DNA from: Fidelibacterota bacterium UBA7303
GTDB lineage: Bacteria; Fidelibacterota; Marinisomatia; Marinisomatales; UBA1611
Length of the DNA: 9,435 nt
NCBI GenBank assembly: GCA_002471805.1
Contig: DKQR01000023.1
Location: 7,089 to 16,523, forward strand
Direction of reading: 5' to 3'
Both the position numbers and the translations under genes were made by a program. The notes beneath the pieces were generated by a model. The model was not told where the DNA came from, did no database searches, and saw nothing but the letters and a program-made list of their open reading frames with translations. Each line of letters starts with the position of its first letter. Positions within the stretch are counted from its first letter, which is position 1. Below, piece after piece: positions 1 through 7,539 of the stretch.

Positions 1-1
1 G

Positions 2-1168
2 GTGATCCTGAGCGAATGTGTTTTATATTTTGGCGTTGCCTGTGGATTGTTTGCAAACGACCTATGGTGGATAATAAAAGCCTCCCTGTCCAGTATATTG
101 CCTGCAGGATTACATGATTCCCTGTACACTAAACTGCAGGTTACTTTGCCCCAACCCGGGGAAACCTATGTAATGCCAATTGTCGCTCCCCTGGCTGGTA
201 TCATTTTTACCTATGCCAGCAATATGATCTTTCAATTCCTTCATGAGCAGAAGGATAAAAAATTTCTGCGGGAAACATTTGGTACCTATATTGCACCGGA
301 AGTTCTGGATAAAATGTATGAGGAAAAACAAGCCCCGAAACTTGGGGGTGTTATGGGCTACCACACAGCATTCTTTTCTGATATTCAAAACTTTTCCACA
401 TTTTCGGAAGTTTTGGAACCGGAACGCATGGTAGCACTGATGAATGAATATTTAACTGTCATGTCGAAGGTGATCTTAGATAATGAGGGTACCCTGGATA
501 AATATATTGGTGATGCCATTGTTGCTTTTTACGGGGCTCCGGCGCCGGTGGAAAACCAGGAGAAAAAAGCATGTGAAGCGGCCCTGGTCATGCAGGAAGA
601 GCTGGATAACCTGCGTGAAAAGTGGAAGGCAGAAGGGGACTGGCCCGATATTGTTTACTCCATGCGGCACAGGATCGGTCTCAATTGCGGGAACATGGTT
701 ACGGGTAATATGGGTTCCGATATGCGCATGAATTATACGATGATGGGTGATACGGTAAACCTGGCAGCCCGTTTGGAATCTTCAGCGAAGCAATATGGCA
801 TTTATAATTTTGTCGGACATGGAATTTACGAGAATGCGAAAGATGACTATATTTTCCGATTTGTGGATTTTACCCGAGTGAAGGGTAAGAATGTTCCGGT
901 GAAGGTTTACGAACTGGTAGATAGAAAGGCAACCATTGAAAAAAAGTCCCTGGACCTGATCAAAGAATTCGAAAAAGGCATGGATTTATATTTTCAGCAG
1001 AAATGGGATGCAGCTCTCCATCAGTTTACCCAAACAGAAACCATGGAAGACCATTTTACATCCAGGAATACAACACCTTCCGCAATTTTCATCCATCGCT
1101 GTGAATTGTTTAAGGAAAATCCTCCTGAGAAAAACTGGGATGGTGTCTGGACAATGACAACAAAATAA
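2..1168 (+). CDS. Membrane-anchored class III adenylate cyclase, 5'-partial
   Basis: Predicted to make cAMP from ATP on the cytoplasmic face of the inner membrane. The frame is open to the window edge, so the true start is upstream; residues are numbered from base 2. Hydrophobic stretches at about 7-18 and 57-79 look like the last membrane segments. They are followed by the FLRETFGTYIAPEVL linker that usually joins membrane sensors to cyclase domains. The catalytic domain spans about 115-310. Metal-binding Asp127 lies in FFSDIQNF and Asp171 in DKYIGDAIV. Lys167 and Asp250 (TMMGDTVN) are the adenine-selecting pair, and Asn253 and Arg257 are the transition-state residues, so the enzyme looks intact and ATP-specific. 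The tail (about 315-388) is helical, like a single TPR-type repeat. The missing N-terminus often carries a CHASE2 sensor in this family, but that cannot be seen here. A 57-base gap separates it from the PorX-like gene. Confidence 0.9.
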   Translation: MILSECVLYFGVACGLFANDLWWIIKASLSSILPAGLHDSLYTKLQVTLPQPGETYVMPIVAPLAGIIFTYASNMIFQFLHEQKDKKFLRETFGTYIAPEVLDKMYEEKQAPKLGGVMGYHTAFFSDIQNFSTFSEVLEPERMVALMNEYLTVMSKVILDNEGTLDKYIGDAIVAFYGAPAPVENQEKKACEAALVMQEELDNLREKWKAEGDWPDIVYSMRHRIGLNCGNMVTGNMGSDMRMNYTMMGDTVNLAARLESSAKQYGIYNFVGHGIYENAKDDYIFRFVDFTRVKGKNVPVKVYELVDRKATIEKKSLDLIKEFEKGMDLYFQQKWDAALHQFTQTETMEDHFTSRNTTPSAIFIHRCELFKENPPEKNWDGVWTMTTK

Positions 1169-1225
1169 AACAATTCTGGAAATATATTGTTAAAGTTGGA
1201 CCTACCGTAGCTTAAGAAAACTGAC

Positions 1226-2782
1226 ATGGAACATTCACGCGGACATATACTATGGGTTGATGATGAAATCCATCATTTGAAGCCTCATATCCTTTATTTA
1301 GAGGAAAAAGGCTATAACCTTACGCCGGCCGCAAATGGGAACGATGCAGTCGCCCTGGTGCAAAAGAATTCCTTTGCACTGGTTTTACTCGATCAGTCCA
1401 TGCCTGGGATGGACGGCCTTGAAACCCTGATGGAGATTAAAAAAATCAATTCGTATCTGCCAGTGATCATGATCACCAAAACAGAGGACGAGTGGCTCAT
1501 GGATGAGGCCATCACTGGACAGGTTGAACAATTCTTAATCAAACCAGTAAATCCCAGCCAGATCTTCATGGCCTGCAAGCAGGTATTGGAAAAGGTAAAA
1601 CTAGGCGAGGAGAAAGCCACCAGCGAATATCTTCAGGAATTTCAGAAAATAGAATTCCGGCTGGAGGAAACCATGGATATGCGGGATTGGTGGGACCTTT
1701 ACAACCGCCTGGTGGATTGGCAGATCAAATTTGATGAATTTAAAGATACCGGACTGGGCACGATTCTCGGTGAACAAATTAAAACCTGTAATCGTGAATT
1801 TTCTTTTTTCGTTGAATCACATTACCGAGACTGGATTCGTTCTGAAAAACGCCCTGCTATGTCACCGGATGTGGTCACTCAATTTGTAAAACCATGCCTG
1901 GAGCAAAATGAAAAAGTTTGCCTTATTGTGGTGGATTGCATGCGCCATGACCAGTTCCAATCTTTGATGCCTATTTTTGAGTCGATGTTTAACGTTAATG
2001 TAAGTTACAAACTCTCTCTATTGCCCACTGCGACGCCCTATTCCAGGAATGCCATTTTCTGCGGCCTGTTTCCTGATGAAATGGTAAAAAAATACCCGGA
2101 ACAAGCACGCTTGATGGTAGAACATACCTCCAGCCTGAACTTATTGGAACCACAGTTTTTGGAGGACCAGCTTAAGCGCCTGGGCCTGGGAGATAAATCC
2201 ATGCATTACCATAAGATCTGGGCAGTGGAGGAAGGAAAGAAATTTCAGAACCGTATTCCGGATTTTCTGCAGAGAGACATGCTTGCTCTGGTAGTGAACT
2301 TTGTGGATATGCTGGCCCACCGCAGTTCCCAGACCGATGTATTGAAAGAAATAGTCCAGGATGAAACAGGGTACAGGGCAGCTGTAAAATCATGGCTGGA
2401 ACACTCCTGGCTACTGCAGGTCCTGAAAAAATTAAGTGAAAGTGATTTTACAGTCATTGTTACCAGTGACCACGGCAGTATCCGGGTTCAGAAAGATGTG
2501 ATGGTGGCGGCCGACAGAGAAGCATCTACCGGAGTAAGATATAAATATGGCCGTAACCTGAATACCAAGGATCGCAATGCTCTGATCATCCATGATCCTG
2601 CACAATACCGACTGCCTGCATTTGGGCCGCAGCCCACCTATCTGATTGCCAGGGACGATGTCTTTTTCGTCTATCCAAACCAGGTGCATAAATTCTTATC
2701 GAAATTCAAGAATTCATTCCAGCATGGCGGTATCAGTATGGAAGAAATGATGGTGCCGGTAGCTGTAATGAAGGCTCGTTAA
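1226..2782 (+). CDS. porX: PorX-like response regulator with PglZ/alkaline-phosphatase-fold domain
   Basis: A two-domain cytoplasmic regulator of 518 residues. The N-terminal receiver (about 6-125) has acidic residues Asp12-Asp13, phosphoacceptor Asp56 in LLDQSMPG, Thr84 and Lys106 (IKPVNPSQI). A helical linker (about 130-215) precedes a PglZ domain of the alkaline phosphatase superfamily (about 225-515). Likely metal and catalytic residues are Asp237 (VVDCMRHDQF), the Thr of PTATPYSRN (268/270), Asp361 and His365 (NFVDMLAH), Asp415-His416 (TSDHGS) and His500 (HGGISMEEMMVPV). The layout matches PorX, which with the PorY kinase controls type IX secretion in Bacteroidetes and has been described as a phosphodiesterase acting on oligonucleotides. 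An in-frame TAG at 1208-1210 and no other start codon after it fix the ATG. No kinase gene is in view. The fold and domain order are sure; that it controls secretion here is inference. Confidence 0.9.
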   Translation: MEHSRGHILWVDDEIHHLKPHILYLEEKGYNLTPAANGNDAVALVQKNSFALVLLDQSMPGMDGLETLMEIKKINSYLPVIMITKTEDEWLMDEAITGQVEQFLIKPVNPSQIFMACKQVLEKVKLGEEKATSEYLQEFQKIEFRLEETMDMRDWWDLYNRLVDWQIKFDEFKDTGLGTILGEQIKTCNREFSFFVESHYRDWIRSEKRPAMSPDVVTQFVKPCLEQNEKVCLIVVDCMRHDQFQSLMPIFESMFNVNVSYKLSLLPTATPYSRNAIFCGLFPDEMVKKYPEQARLMVEHTSSLNLLEPQFLEDQLKRLGLGDKSMHYHKIWAVEEGKKFQNRIPDFLQRDMLALVVNFVDMLAHRSSQTDVLKEIVQDETGYRAAVKSWLEHSWLLQVLKKLSESDFTVIVTSDHGSIRVQKDVMVAADREASTGVRYKYGRNLNTKDRNALIIHDPAQYRLPAFGPQPTYLIARDDVFFVYPNQVHKFLSKFKNSFQHGGISMEEMMVPVAVMKAR

Positions 2783-2786
2783 CGGT

Positions 2787-3224
2787 ATGGTTCGGAATTG
2801 CCGATCCGTTACAGAGACCCAGGAATTTGCAGCTGAATTGGCGGATTCTGTCCCTGCAGGCCACGTAATTGCTCTTTTGGGAAACCTCGGTTCTGGAAAG
2901 ACCACCTTTGCACAGGGTTTTGCGAGTGGGCTTGGCATCAGGGAACATGTGGGGTCACCTACGTTCAAACTTGTTTCTGAATATGCTGGCTTCCCCCATA
3001 ACCTGCATCACGTTGATTGTTACCGGCTGCAGCATGCTGATGATTTTTTCAACATTGGCGGCGAAAGATACCTGGCACCTGAGCATGCGGTGACTTTAAT
3101 CGAATGGGCGGATATCATATCCGAAGTTTTGCCGAAAGAAACAATCATTATCAAATTTCGCCGTTCAAAGGCTGAACCGGATACCAGGACAATAACGGTG
3201 AAAGGCTGGTATTTGGATGAGTGA
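2787..3224 (+). CDS. tsaE: t6A tRNA modification ATPase TsaE
   Basis: A P-loop ATPase of the TsaB-TsaD-TsaE complex, which transfers the threonylcarbamoyl group to A37 of ANN-decoding tRNAs; TsaE hydrolyses ATP to keep the cycle running. The 145-residue length is normal. The Walker A motif GNLGSGKT is at 32-39. The family-typical SPTF motif is at 57-60, the HVDCYRL strand with Asp77 at about 75-81, and LIEWAD with Glu106 at 104-109. The ATG lies 4 bases after the PorX-like stop and has no convincing Shine-Dalgarno sequence, so coupling to the upstream gene is likely. The last 8 bases overlap tsaB. A PorX-type gene next to tsaE is, to my knowledge, also found in Bacteroidetes. Confidence 0.96.
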   Translation: MVRNCRSVTETQEFAAELADSVPAGHVIALLGNLGSGKTTFAQGFASGLGIREHVGSPTFKLVSEYAGFPHNLHHVDCYRLQHADDFFNIGGERYLAPEHAVTLIEWADIISEVLPKETIIIKFRRSKAEPDTRTITVKGWYLDE

Positions 3225-3870
3225 TCACCTGATACTGGCTCTGGAAACATCATCCACGATCTGCGGTGCAGCCATGATCAAGGGGCAGGACTGTCTGGCG
3301 TTCAGGGAGGAAGAAATGCCAAGGAGACATGCAGAAATTATACCTTCCTTTGTGGAATCTGTCATTTATGATTCCGGTCAGGAAATGAAAATGATTGATG
3401 CTGTGGCGGTTAGTATCGGTCCCGGTTCCTTCACGGGTCTTAGAATAGGCCTGGGTTTTGCCAAAGGGTTTGCTTTTGCCCACAACCTGCCTATCCTTGC
3501 GGTGCCCACAATAGAAGCCATGGCTTTTGGCCTTGCAAAGCATCAACCGACCCTGGGCCTGGTGCTTTCTCATGGCAGGCGTATCTTTTCTCAGTGTTTT
3601 TCCTGGCAGGATGAATTGCCGATTGCCGCTTCCAAACCGGTGGTAAACGACCTGGAAGATCTGTTGGATGATTTGGATGAATGTGCAACCATATTCCAAT
3701 GGCAATGTCATGAATTAATCTCCACGGATCTGAATGCCACAACCACTGCTCCATCTTCCAGGTGGGTTGGTCTTCTGGGCAGTAAAAAATATGATCAGTT
3801 TGTTATTGAGAAGCCATATGAATTAGAGCCGGATTATATTGCCCCTTTTAAGGTCGGTATTGGCAAATGA
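3217..3870 (+). CDS. tsaB: t6A complex scaffold subunit TsaB
   Basis: An inactive ASKHA-fold paralogue of TsaD that acts as its dimer partner and scaffold in the t6A37 synthesis complex. At 217 residues it has the usual length. Seen motifs are the N-terminal strand LALETSS (7-13), RRHAEIIP (36-43), and the hallmark SIGPGSFTGLRIG (66-78) followed by the FAKGFA helix and the PILAVPTIEA strand. The C-terminal half is poorly conserved, as is usual for TsaB. It begins inside the end of tsaE (8-base overlap) and its stop overlaps the rimI start by 4 bases. The partner tsaD and the threonylcarbamoyl-AMP synthase gene are not in this window and must lie elsewhere. Confidence 0.95.
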   Translation: MSDHLILALETSSTICGAAMIKGQDCLAFREEEMPRRHAEIIPSFVESVIYDSGQEMKMIDAVAVSIGPGSFTGLRIGLGFAKGFAFAHNLPILAVPTIEAMAFGLAKHQPTLGLVLSHGRRIFSQCFSWQDELPIAASKPVVNDLEDLLDDLDECATIFQWQCHELISTDLNATTTAPSSRWVGLLGSKKYDQFVIEKPYELEPDYIAPFKVGIGK

Positions 3871-4301
3871 CCATTCGCCCAGGTCGATCAACTGATTTAC
3901 AGCAGATAAAAAGTATAGAAAAAAGGGTCTTTACAAAAGATCCCTGGTCCACCGCCACGCTGGCTGAAGAATTGAAACTCAGATCAGACCGCAAAACATG
4001 GGTTATAGTTGATGAGGATAGAACCATGGGGTATGCCATGGCCAGGTACAACGGCTGCGAAGTGCACCTGCTGAACCTAGTGGTTGATACCCCATTTAGA
4101 TCCAAAGGTTGTGGGTGGAAACTGCTTAAACATTTTTTAAAGAATATTCCGCCCAAAACATCCGTATTTTTAGAAGTAAAAGAAGGTAATTTCCCCGCCA
4201 TCAATCTTTACCAAAAAGCGGGGTTTCAGCAAATCGCGATCCGAAAAAATTATTACGGTGATGGGAAAAATGCTGTAATCATGAAGAAAATAAAATATTA
4301 A
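3867..4301 (+). CDS. rimI: RimI-type GNAT N-acetyltransferase
   Basis: A GNAT-fold acetyltransferase of 144 residues. RimI acetylates the N-terminal alanine of ribosomal protein S18 in E. coli, and relatives may have other protein targets. The acetyl-CoA pyrophosphate-binding loop is RSKGCGWKLL, fitting the R/Q-x-x-G-x-G/A pattern, after the HLLNLVVDTPF strand. The C-terminal signature LEVKEGNFPAINLYQKAGF followed by RKNYY is typical of RimI and includes the conserved tyrosines. The start overlaps the tsaB stop by 4 bases (ATGA), and only 2 bases separate it from accD. A position just after tsaB is common for rimI in many bacteria, which supports the name. The actual substrate here is inferred from homology. 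Confidence 0.92.
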   Translation: MTIRPGRSTDLQQIKSIEKRVFTKDPWSTATLAEELKLRSDRKTWVIVDEDRTMGYAMARYNGCEVHLLNLVVDTPFRSKGCGWKLLKHFLKNIPPKTSVFLEVKEGNFPAINLYQKAGFQQIAIRKNYYGDGKNAVIMKKIKY

Positions 4302-4303
4302 CT

Positions 4304-5140
4304 ATGTCCTGGTTTCAGCGTAGGGATAAAAAAGTTAAGGACAGAGAAAAGAAATCTGTTCCTGACGGTCTCTGGGATAAATGTCCTTCTTGCGGTGAGG
4401 TACTGTATAGACCGGAGATGGAAAAGAATCTCTCTGTCTGCCATCACTGTCAGCATCATTTTCGTGTGGCTGATACCATTTACATAGAGTTGTTACTGGA
4501 TAAAGGCACAGAAAACCGGCTGTTTGCAGATCTGGCGCCTCAAGACTTTCTTCAATTCAAGGCGGTTAAGAAATACAGTGACCAGATCACGGCTGCCCAT
4601 ATCAGGACGGGAGAGAAAGATGCCATCAAGATTTTTGAAGGGCAGATGGACGGCAGGGATATCATCCTGGGTATCATGAATTTTAATTTCATTGGTGGAA
4701 GTATGGGCTCGGTCGTTGGGGAAGCTGTATCCCGGGCCATTCAGCATGCCGGGGAAAAGAAAATACCGCTGATCATGATCTGTGCCTCCGGCGGGGCCCG
4801 AATGCAGGAGGGGGCTATTTCCCTGATGCAATTGGCCAAGACCAGTACCCGGCTGGCCAAATTCTCTAAAGAAGGAGGGTTATACATCCCTATCCTGACA
4901 GATCCCACTACAGGCGGGGTTACGGCCAGTTACGGCATGCTGGGAGATGTGATCCTGGCAGAGCCTGGTGCTCTGATCGGATTTGCCGGCCCGAGGGTGA
5001 TAAAACAAACTATTGGGCAGGATCTGCCAGAAGGATTCCAGCGGTCTGAATTTCTACTGGAAAAGGGATTCATCGATTACATTGTGCATCGCAGTGAGAT
5101 GAAGATGAAATTAGCCCTGCTGATCGAGTTGCTTTCTTGA
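4304..5140 (+). CDS. accD: Acetyl-CoA carboxylase carboxyltransferase subunit beta
   Basis: The beta subunit of the carboxyltransferase that, with AccA, moves the carboxyl group from biotin to acetyl-CoA to give malonyl-CoA, the first committed step of fatty acid synthesis. At 278 residues it is in the family range. An N-terminal four-cysteine zinc finger is clear: Cys27, Cys30, Cys46 and Cys49 (CX2C-X15-CX2C). The crotonase-like core follows, with GGSMGSVVGEA, the oxyanion region CASGGARMQEGAISLMQLAKT, DPTTGGVTASYGMLGD and GFAGPRVIKQTIGQDLPEGF. The start is 2 bases after rimI and the stop overlaps surE by 4 bases. accA is absent from the window, so the two subunits are probably encoded apart. 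Lack of an obvious Shine-Dalgarno sequence suggests translation coupled to rimI. Confidence 0.97.
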   Translation: MSWFQRRDKKVKDREKKSVPDGLWDKCPSCGEVLYRPEMEKNLSVCHHCQHHFRVADTIYIELLLDKGTENRLFADLAPQDFLQFKAVKKYSDQITAAHIRTGEKDAIKIFEGQMDGRDIILGIMNFNFIGGSMGSVVGEAVSRAIQHAGEKKIPLIMICASGGARMQEGAISLMQLAKTSTRLAKFSKEGGLYIPILTDPTTGGVTASYGMLGDVILAEPGALIGFAGPRVIKQTIGQDLPEGFQRSEFLLEKGFIDYIVHRSEMKMKLALLIELLS

Positions 5141-5904
5141 GTAAACCCAAAATACTGATCACAAATGATGACGGCATATTTGCCCCGGGCATCTATGCCC
5201 TGTGGGAAGCCATGCAGGAAGTGGGACAAACGACGGTGGTTGCCCCGGATACAGAGCAAAGTGCTGTTGGTCATGCTATCACGCTCTCGGATCCGTTGCG
5301 TGTTGAAGGGATTCATAGAACAGGCGGATTCGAAGGTTTTGCTGTTTCGGGAACTCCTGCTGATTGTGCCAAAATTGCTATCAGGTCTCTAATGGATAAG
5401 AAACCCGATGTTCTGATTTCCGGCATTAACCGGGGAGCAAATCTGGGCAACAATATCATTTATTCCGGAACCGTATCTGCGGCCACAGAAGGGACCATGC
5501 TGGGTATCCCCTCAGTGGCGATCAGCATAAACTCCTTCAATTCTGACGAATTTCGCGGAGCCAAAGAGACAGCGATCAAGGTTGTTCATTATTTAACCAA
5601 CAATACTTTACCCAGTGGTACGCTTTTGAATGTAAATGTGCCTTATTGCCCACCAGAAGAAATTAAGGGTATCAAGGTTACGCGCCAGGGGAACCAGTAT
5701 TTTCAGGATGACTTTGACCAGCGTAAGGATCCCCGGGGTAGAACCTATTATTGGATGAAGGGCAAAATTGTTGATGATGATCAGGAGCTTTACTACGACA
5801 GCAAGGCAGTCTGTGACGGGTATGTGAGCATTACCCCGATTCATTTTCAGATGACCAATGAATCGTATTTTACGAAACTGGAAGAAATAATTGACGGTGG
5901 ATGA
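5137..5904 (+). CDS. surE: 5'/3'-nucleotidase SurE
   Basis: A divalent-metal-dependent phosphatase acting on nucleoside monophosphates; some homologues also cleave short polyphosphate. The length is 255 residues. The N-terminal ILITNDDG motif carries metal-binding Asp11 and Asp12. Ser42 lies in TEQSAVGHAIT and Asn98 in ISGINRGANLG, completing the usual metal-site set. GTVSAATEG and the GYVSITPI strand near the C-terminus are also typical. The start is a TTG that overlaps the accD stop (TTGA). The first downstream in-frame ATG would remove the catalytic motif, so TTG is well supported; only a weak GAG (5126-5128) lies upstream. The end overlaps guaA by 14 bases. Confidence 0.95.
   Translation: MSKPKILITNDDGIFAPGIYALWEAMQEVGQTTVVAPDTEQSAVGHAITLSDPLRVEGIHRTGGFEGFAVSGTPADCAKIAIRSLMDKKPDVLISGINRGANLGNNIIYSGTVSAATEGTMLGIPSVAISINSFNSDEFRGAKETAIKVVHYLTNNTLPSGTLLNVNVPYCPPEEIKGIKVTRQGNQYFQDDFDQRKDPRGRTYYWMKGKIVDDDQELYYDSKAVCDGYVSITPIHFQMTNESYFTKLEEIIDGG
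5880..5884 (+). promoter_or_regulatory. Likely ribosome binding site for guaA
   Basis: GGAAG lies 6 bases before the TTG at 5891. This spacing favours TTG over the in-frame GTG at 5897, which has no purine-rich stretch at a suitable distance. The site lies inside surE codons for acidic residues, so it could be chance. Confidence 0.4.
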
Positions 5905-7447
5905 TTATTATAAAAACGGTGTGGTCATTCTGGATTTTGGTTCCCAATACACCCAGCTGATCGCCCGCCGGGTCCGGGAACAGAAAGTGTTTTCTGAAAT
6001 CCTGCCATCTGAAACTTCCCTGGAAAATATTTTAGACCGGAAACCAGCAGCACTGATTCTTTCCGGGGGGCCATCCAGTGTGTATGGGGATGAAGTACCG
6101 GGATTCAATCCTTCGGTCCTAGACACAGAACTGCCCATTCTGGGAATTTGTTACGGTTTGCAGCTCCTGGCTCATCATGCCGGAGGTTCTGTGGAATCCG
6201 CGGGCCAGGGCGAATATGGATTTGCTAAGATCGAAGTTGATGATTCTACCGGATTATTTTCGGAAGTTTCAGGAAGTTCCCAAGTTTGGATGAGCCACAT
6301 GGACCGCGTGACAAAACTTCCGGACAACTGGCATATTCTTGCCCATTCTTCCAACGGTATTATCGCGGCCATGGCGAATGAAGATCAATCACGGGTTGCC
6401 ACCCAATTTCACCCGGAAGTGGCGCATACAGAAGGAGGAGAAACCATTCTGCGGAATTTTCTTTTTAAAATCGCAGACTGCGCATCCACATGGACAGCAG
6501 GCAACTTTATCCAGGAAAAGGTAGAGTTGATTCGAAAACAGGTCGGTGACGGAAAGGTTCTTGCGGGGGTCAGCGGCGGTGTGGATTCATCCGTTGTGGC
6601 GGCATTGCTTCATAAAGCCATTGGAGACCGATCTACTGCCGTATTGATTGACCATGGTCTCATGCGCAAAGATGAAGCGAAACAATGCGTTAAGGCTCTC
6701 AGCGATGGATTGGGTGTCAATATTTATGCTTATGACGAATCGGAATTGTTTTTATCCAAATTGGAAGGAGTGACGGATCCCGAGAAAAAAAGAAAAATAA
6801 TTGGTAACCAATTCATTTATTCATTCGATCGGATTGCCGGGGAAATGGGAGAGATGTCATTTTTGGCCCAGGGAACATTATACCCGGACGTGATTGAAAG
6901 CGGCGTAAGCAAGGGCCGGACGGCACACGTTATAAAAAGCCACCATAACGTAGGCGGACTTCCGGAAGATATGGAATTTGAATTGGTGGAACCGTTGAAC
7001 GAATTATTCAAGGACGAAGTTCGCAATGTCGGTCGGGAATTAGAATTACCCGAATCGTTGATCGAACGACACCCTTTCCCGGGCCCGGGATTGGGTGTGC
7101 GAATCATTGGCGAAGTGACAAAAGAGCGAATACAAATTCTGCAGGAGGCAGACCAGATCTATATGGACATCTTGCACGAGGATAATTTATACAATGAGAT
7201 TTGGCAGGCCTTCTCTGTGTTGATCCCCGTGCAAACGGTAGGTGTCATGGGCGACCAGCGCACCTACGAGAACCTCCTTGGCATTCGTGCTGTAACCAGT
7301 ACCGATGGTATGACAGCAGACTGGTATCGCATGCCGCCGGAAACGTTGACCAAAATCTCCAATCGCATTGTGAATTCTGTTCGGGGTATCAATCGGGTTG
7401 TATACGATATTACCTCCAAACCCCCGGGGACCATTGAATGGGAATAA
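5891..7447 (+). CDS. guaA: GMP synthase (glutamine-hydrolysing)
   Basis: Converts XMP to GMP using ATP and ammonia from glutamine, the last step of guanine nucleotide synthesis. The 518 residues hold all domains. The class I glutamine amidotransferase domain (about 10-195) has Cys87 in LGICYGLQLL and His174 and Glu176 in TQFHPEV. The ATP pyrophosphatase domain has the PP-loop SGGVDSS at 228-234 and IDHGLMRKDEA. The later motifs HHNVGGLPEDM, HPFPGPGLGVR and the C-terminal SKPPGTIEWE close the dimerisation domain. I accept the TTG at 5891 because the purine-rich GGAAG is well placed; GTG at 5897 would remove two residues and change nothing functional. It overlaps surE by 14 bases and appears to be the last gene of the run, followed by 150 bases before glmS. 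Confidence 0.97.
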   Translation: MTVDDYYKNGVVILDFGSQYTQLIARRVREQKVFSEILPSETSLENILDRKPAALILSGGPSSVYGDEVPGFNPSVLDTELPILGICYGLQLLAHHAGGSVESAGQGEYGFAKIEVDDSTGLFSEVSGSSQVWMSHMDRVTKLPDNWHILAHSSNGIIAAMANEDQSRVATQFHPEVAHTEGGETILRNFLFKIADCASTWTAGNFIQEKVELIRKQVGDGKVLAGVSGGVDSSVVAALLHKAIGDRSTAVLIDHGLMRKDEAKQCVKALSDGLGVNIYAYDESELFLSKLEGVTDPEKKRKIIGNQFIYSFDRIAGEMGEMSFLAQGTLYPDVIESGVSKGRTAHVIKSHHNVGGLPEDMEFELVEPLNELFKDEVRNVGRELELPESLIERHPFPGPGLGVRIIGEVTKERIQILQEADQIYMDILHEDNLYNEIWQAFSVLIPVQTVGVMGDQRTYENLLGIRAVTSTDGMTADWYRMPPETLTKISNRIVNSVRGINRVVYDITSKPPGTIEWE

Positions 7448-7451
7448 TGAG

Positions 7452-7480
7452 TTGTTTCGTATTTTGATGGTGTTTATTTT
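7452..7480 (+). promoter_or_regulatory. Possible promoter for glmS (weak)
   Basis: TTGTTT (7452-7457) and TATTTT (7475-7480) are spaced by 17 bases, like a sigma-70 -35/-10 pair with poor matches. It sits in the only sizeable gap of the window, just where a glmS promoter would be expected. The region is AT-rich, so a match of this quality may be chance. Confidence 0.2.
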
Positions 7481-7488
7481 CAGTGAAA

Positions 7489-7517
7489 AGCATTTATCCT
7501 GCTGATTGGGAAATGCT
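7489..7517 (+). terminator. Weak hairpin between guaA and glmS
   Basis: AGCATTT (7489-7495) and AAATGCT (7511-7517) are perfect inverted repeats of 7 bases around a 15-base loop. The stem is AT-rich and no run of T follows, so it is not a standard intrinsic terminator. It could be a weak terminator, an operator-like site or chance. Confidence 0.2.
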
Positions 7518-7539
7518 ATTATTACAATAAAAGAAGATT

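Noticed and set aside
1169..1191. AACAAT/ATTGTT inverted repeat after the cyclase as a terminator
   Set aside because: The stem has only 6 mostly AT pairs around an 11-base loop, with no T-run; it is too weak to support.
3250..3711. Antisense open frame of 153 codons opposite tsaB
   Set aside because: It lies fully opposite a clear gene, has low-complexity mixed composition and no recognisable motif; it is a shadow of tsaB.
5897..5899. GTG as the guaA start
   Set aside because: Possible, but no ribosome site lies in front of it, while the TTG at 5891 has GGAAG at 6 bases. The choice does not affect function.
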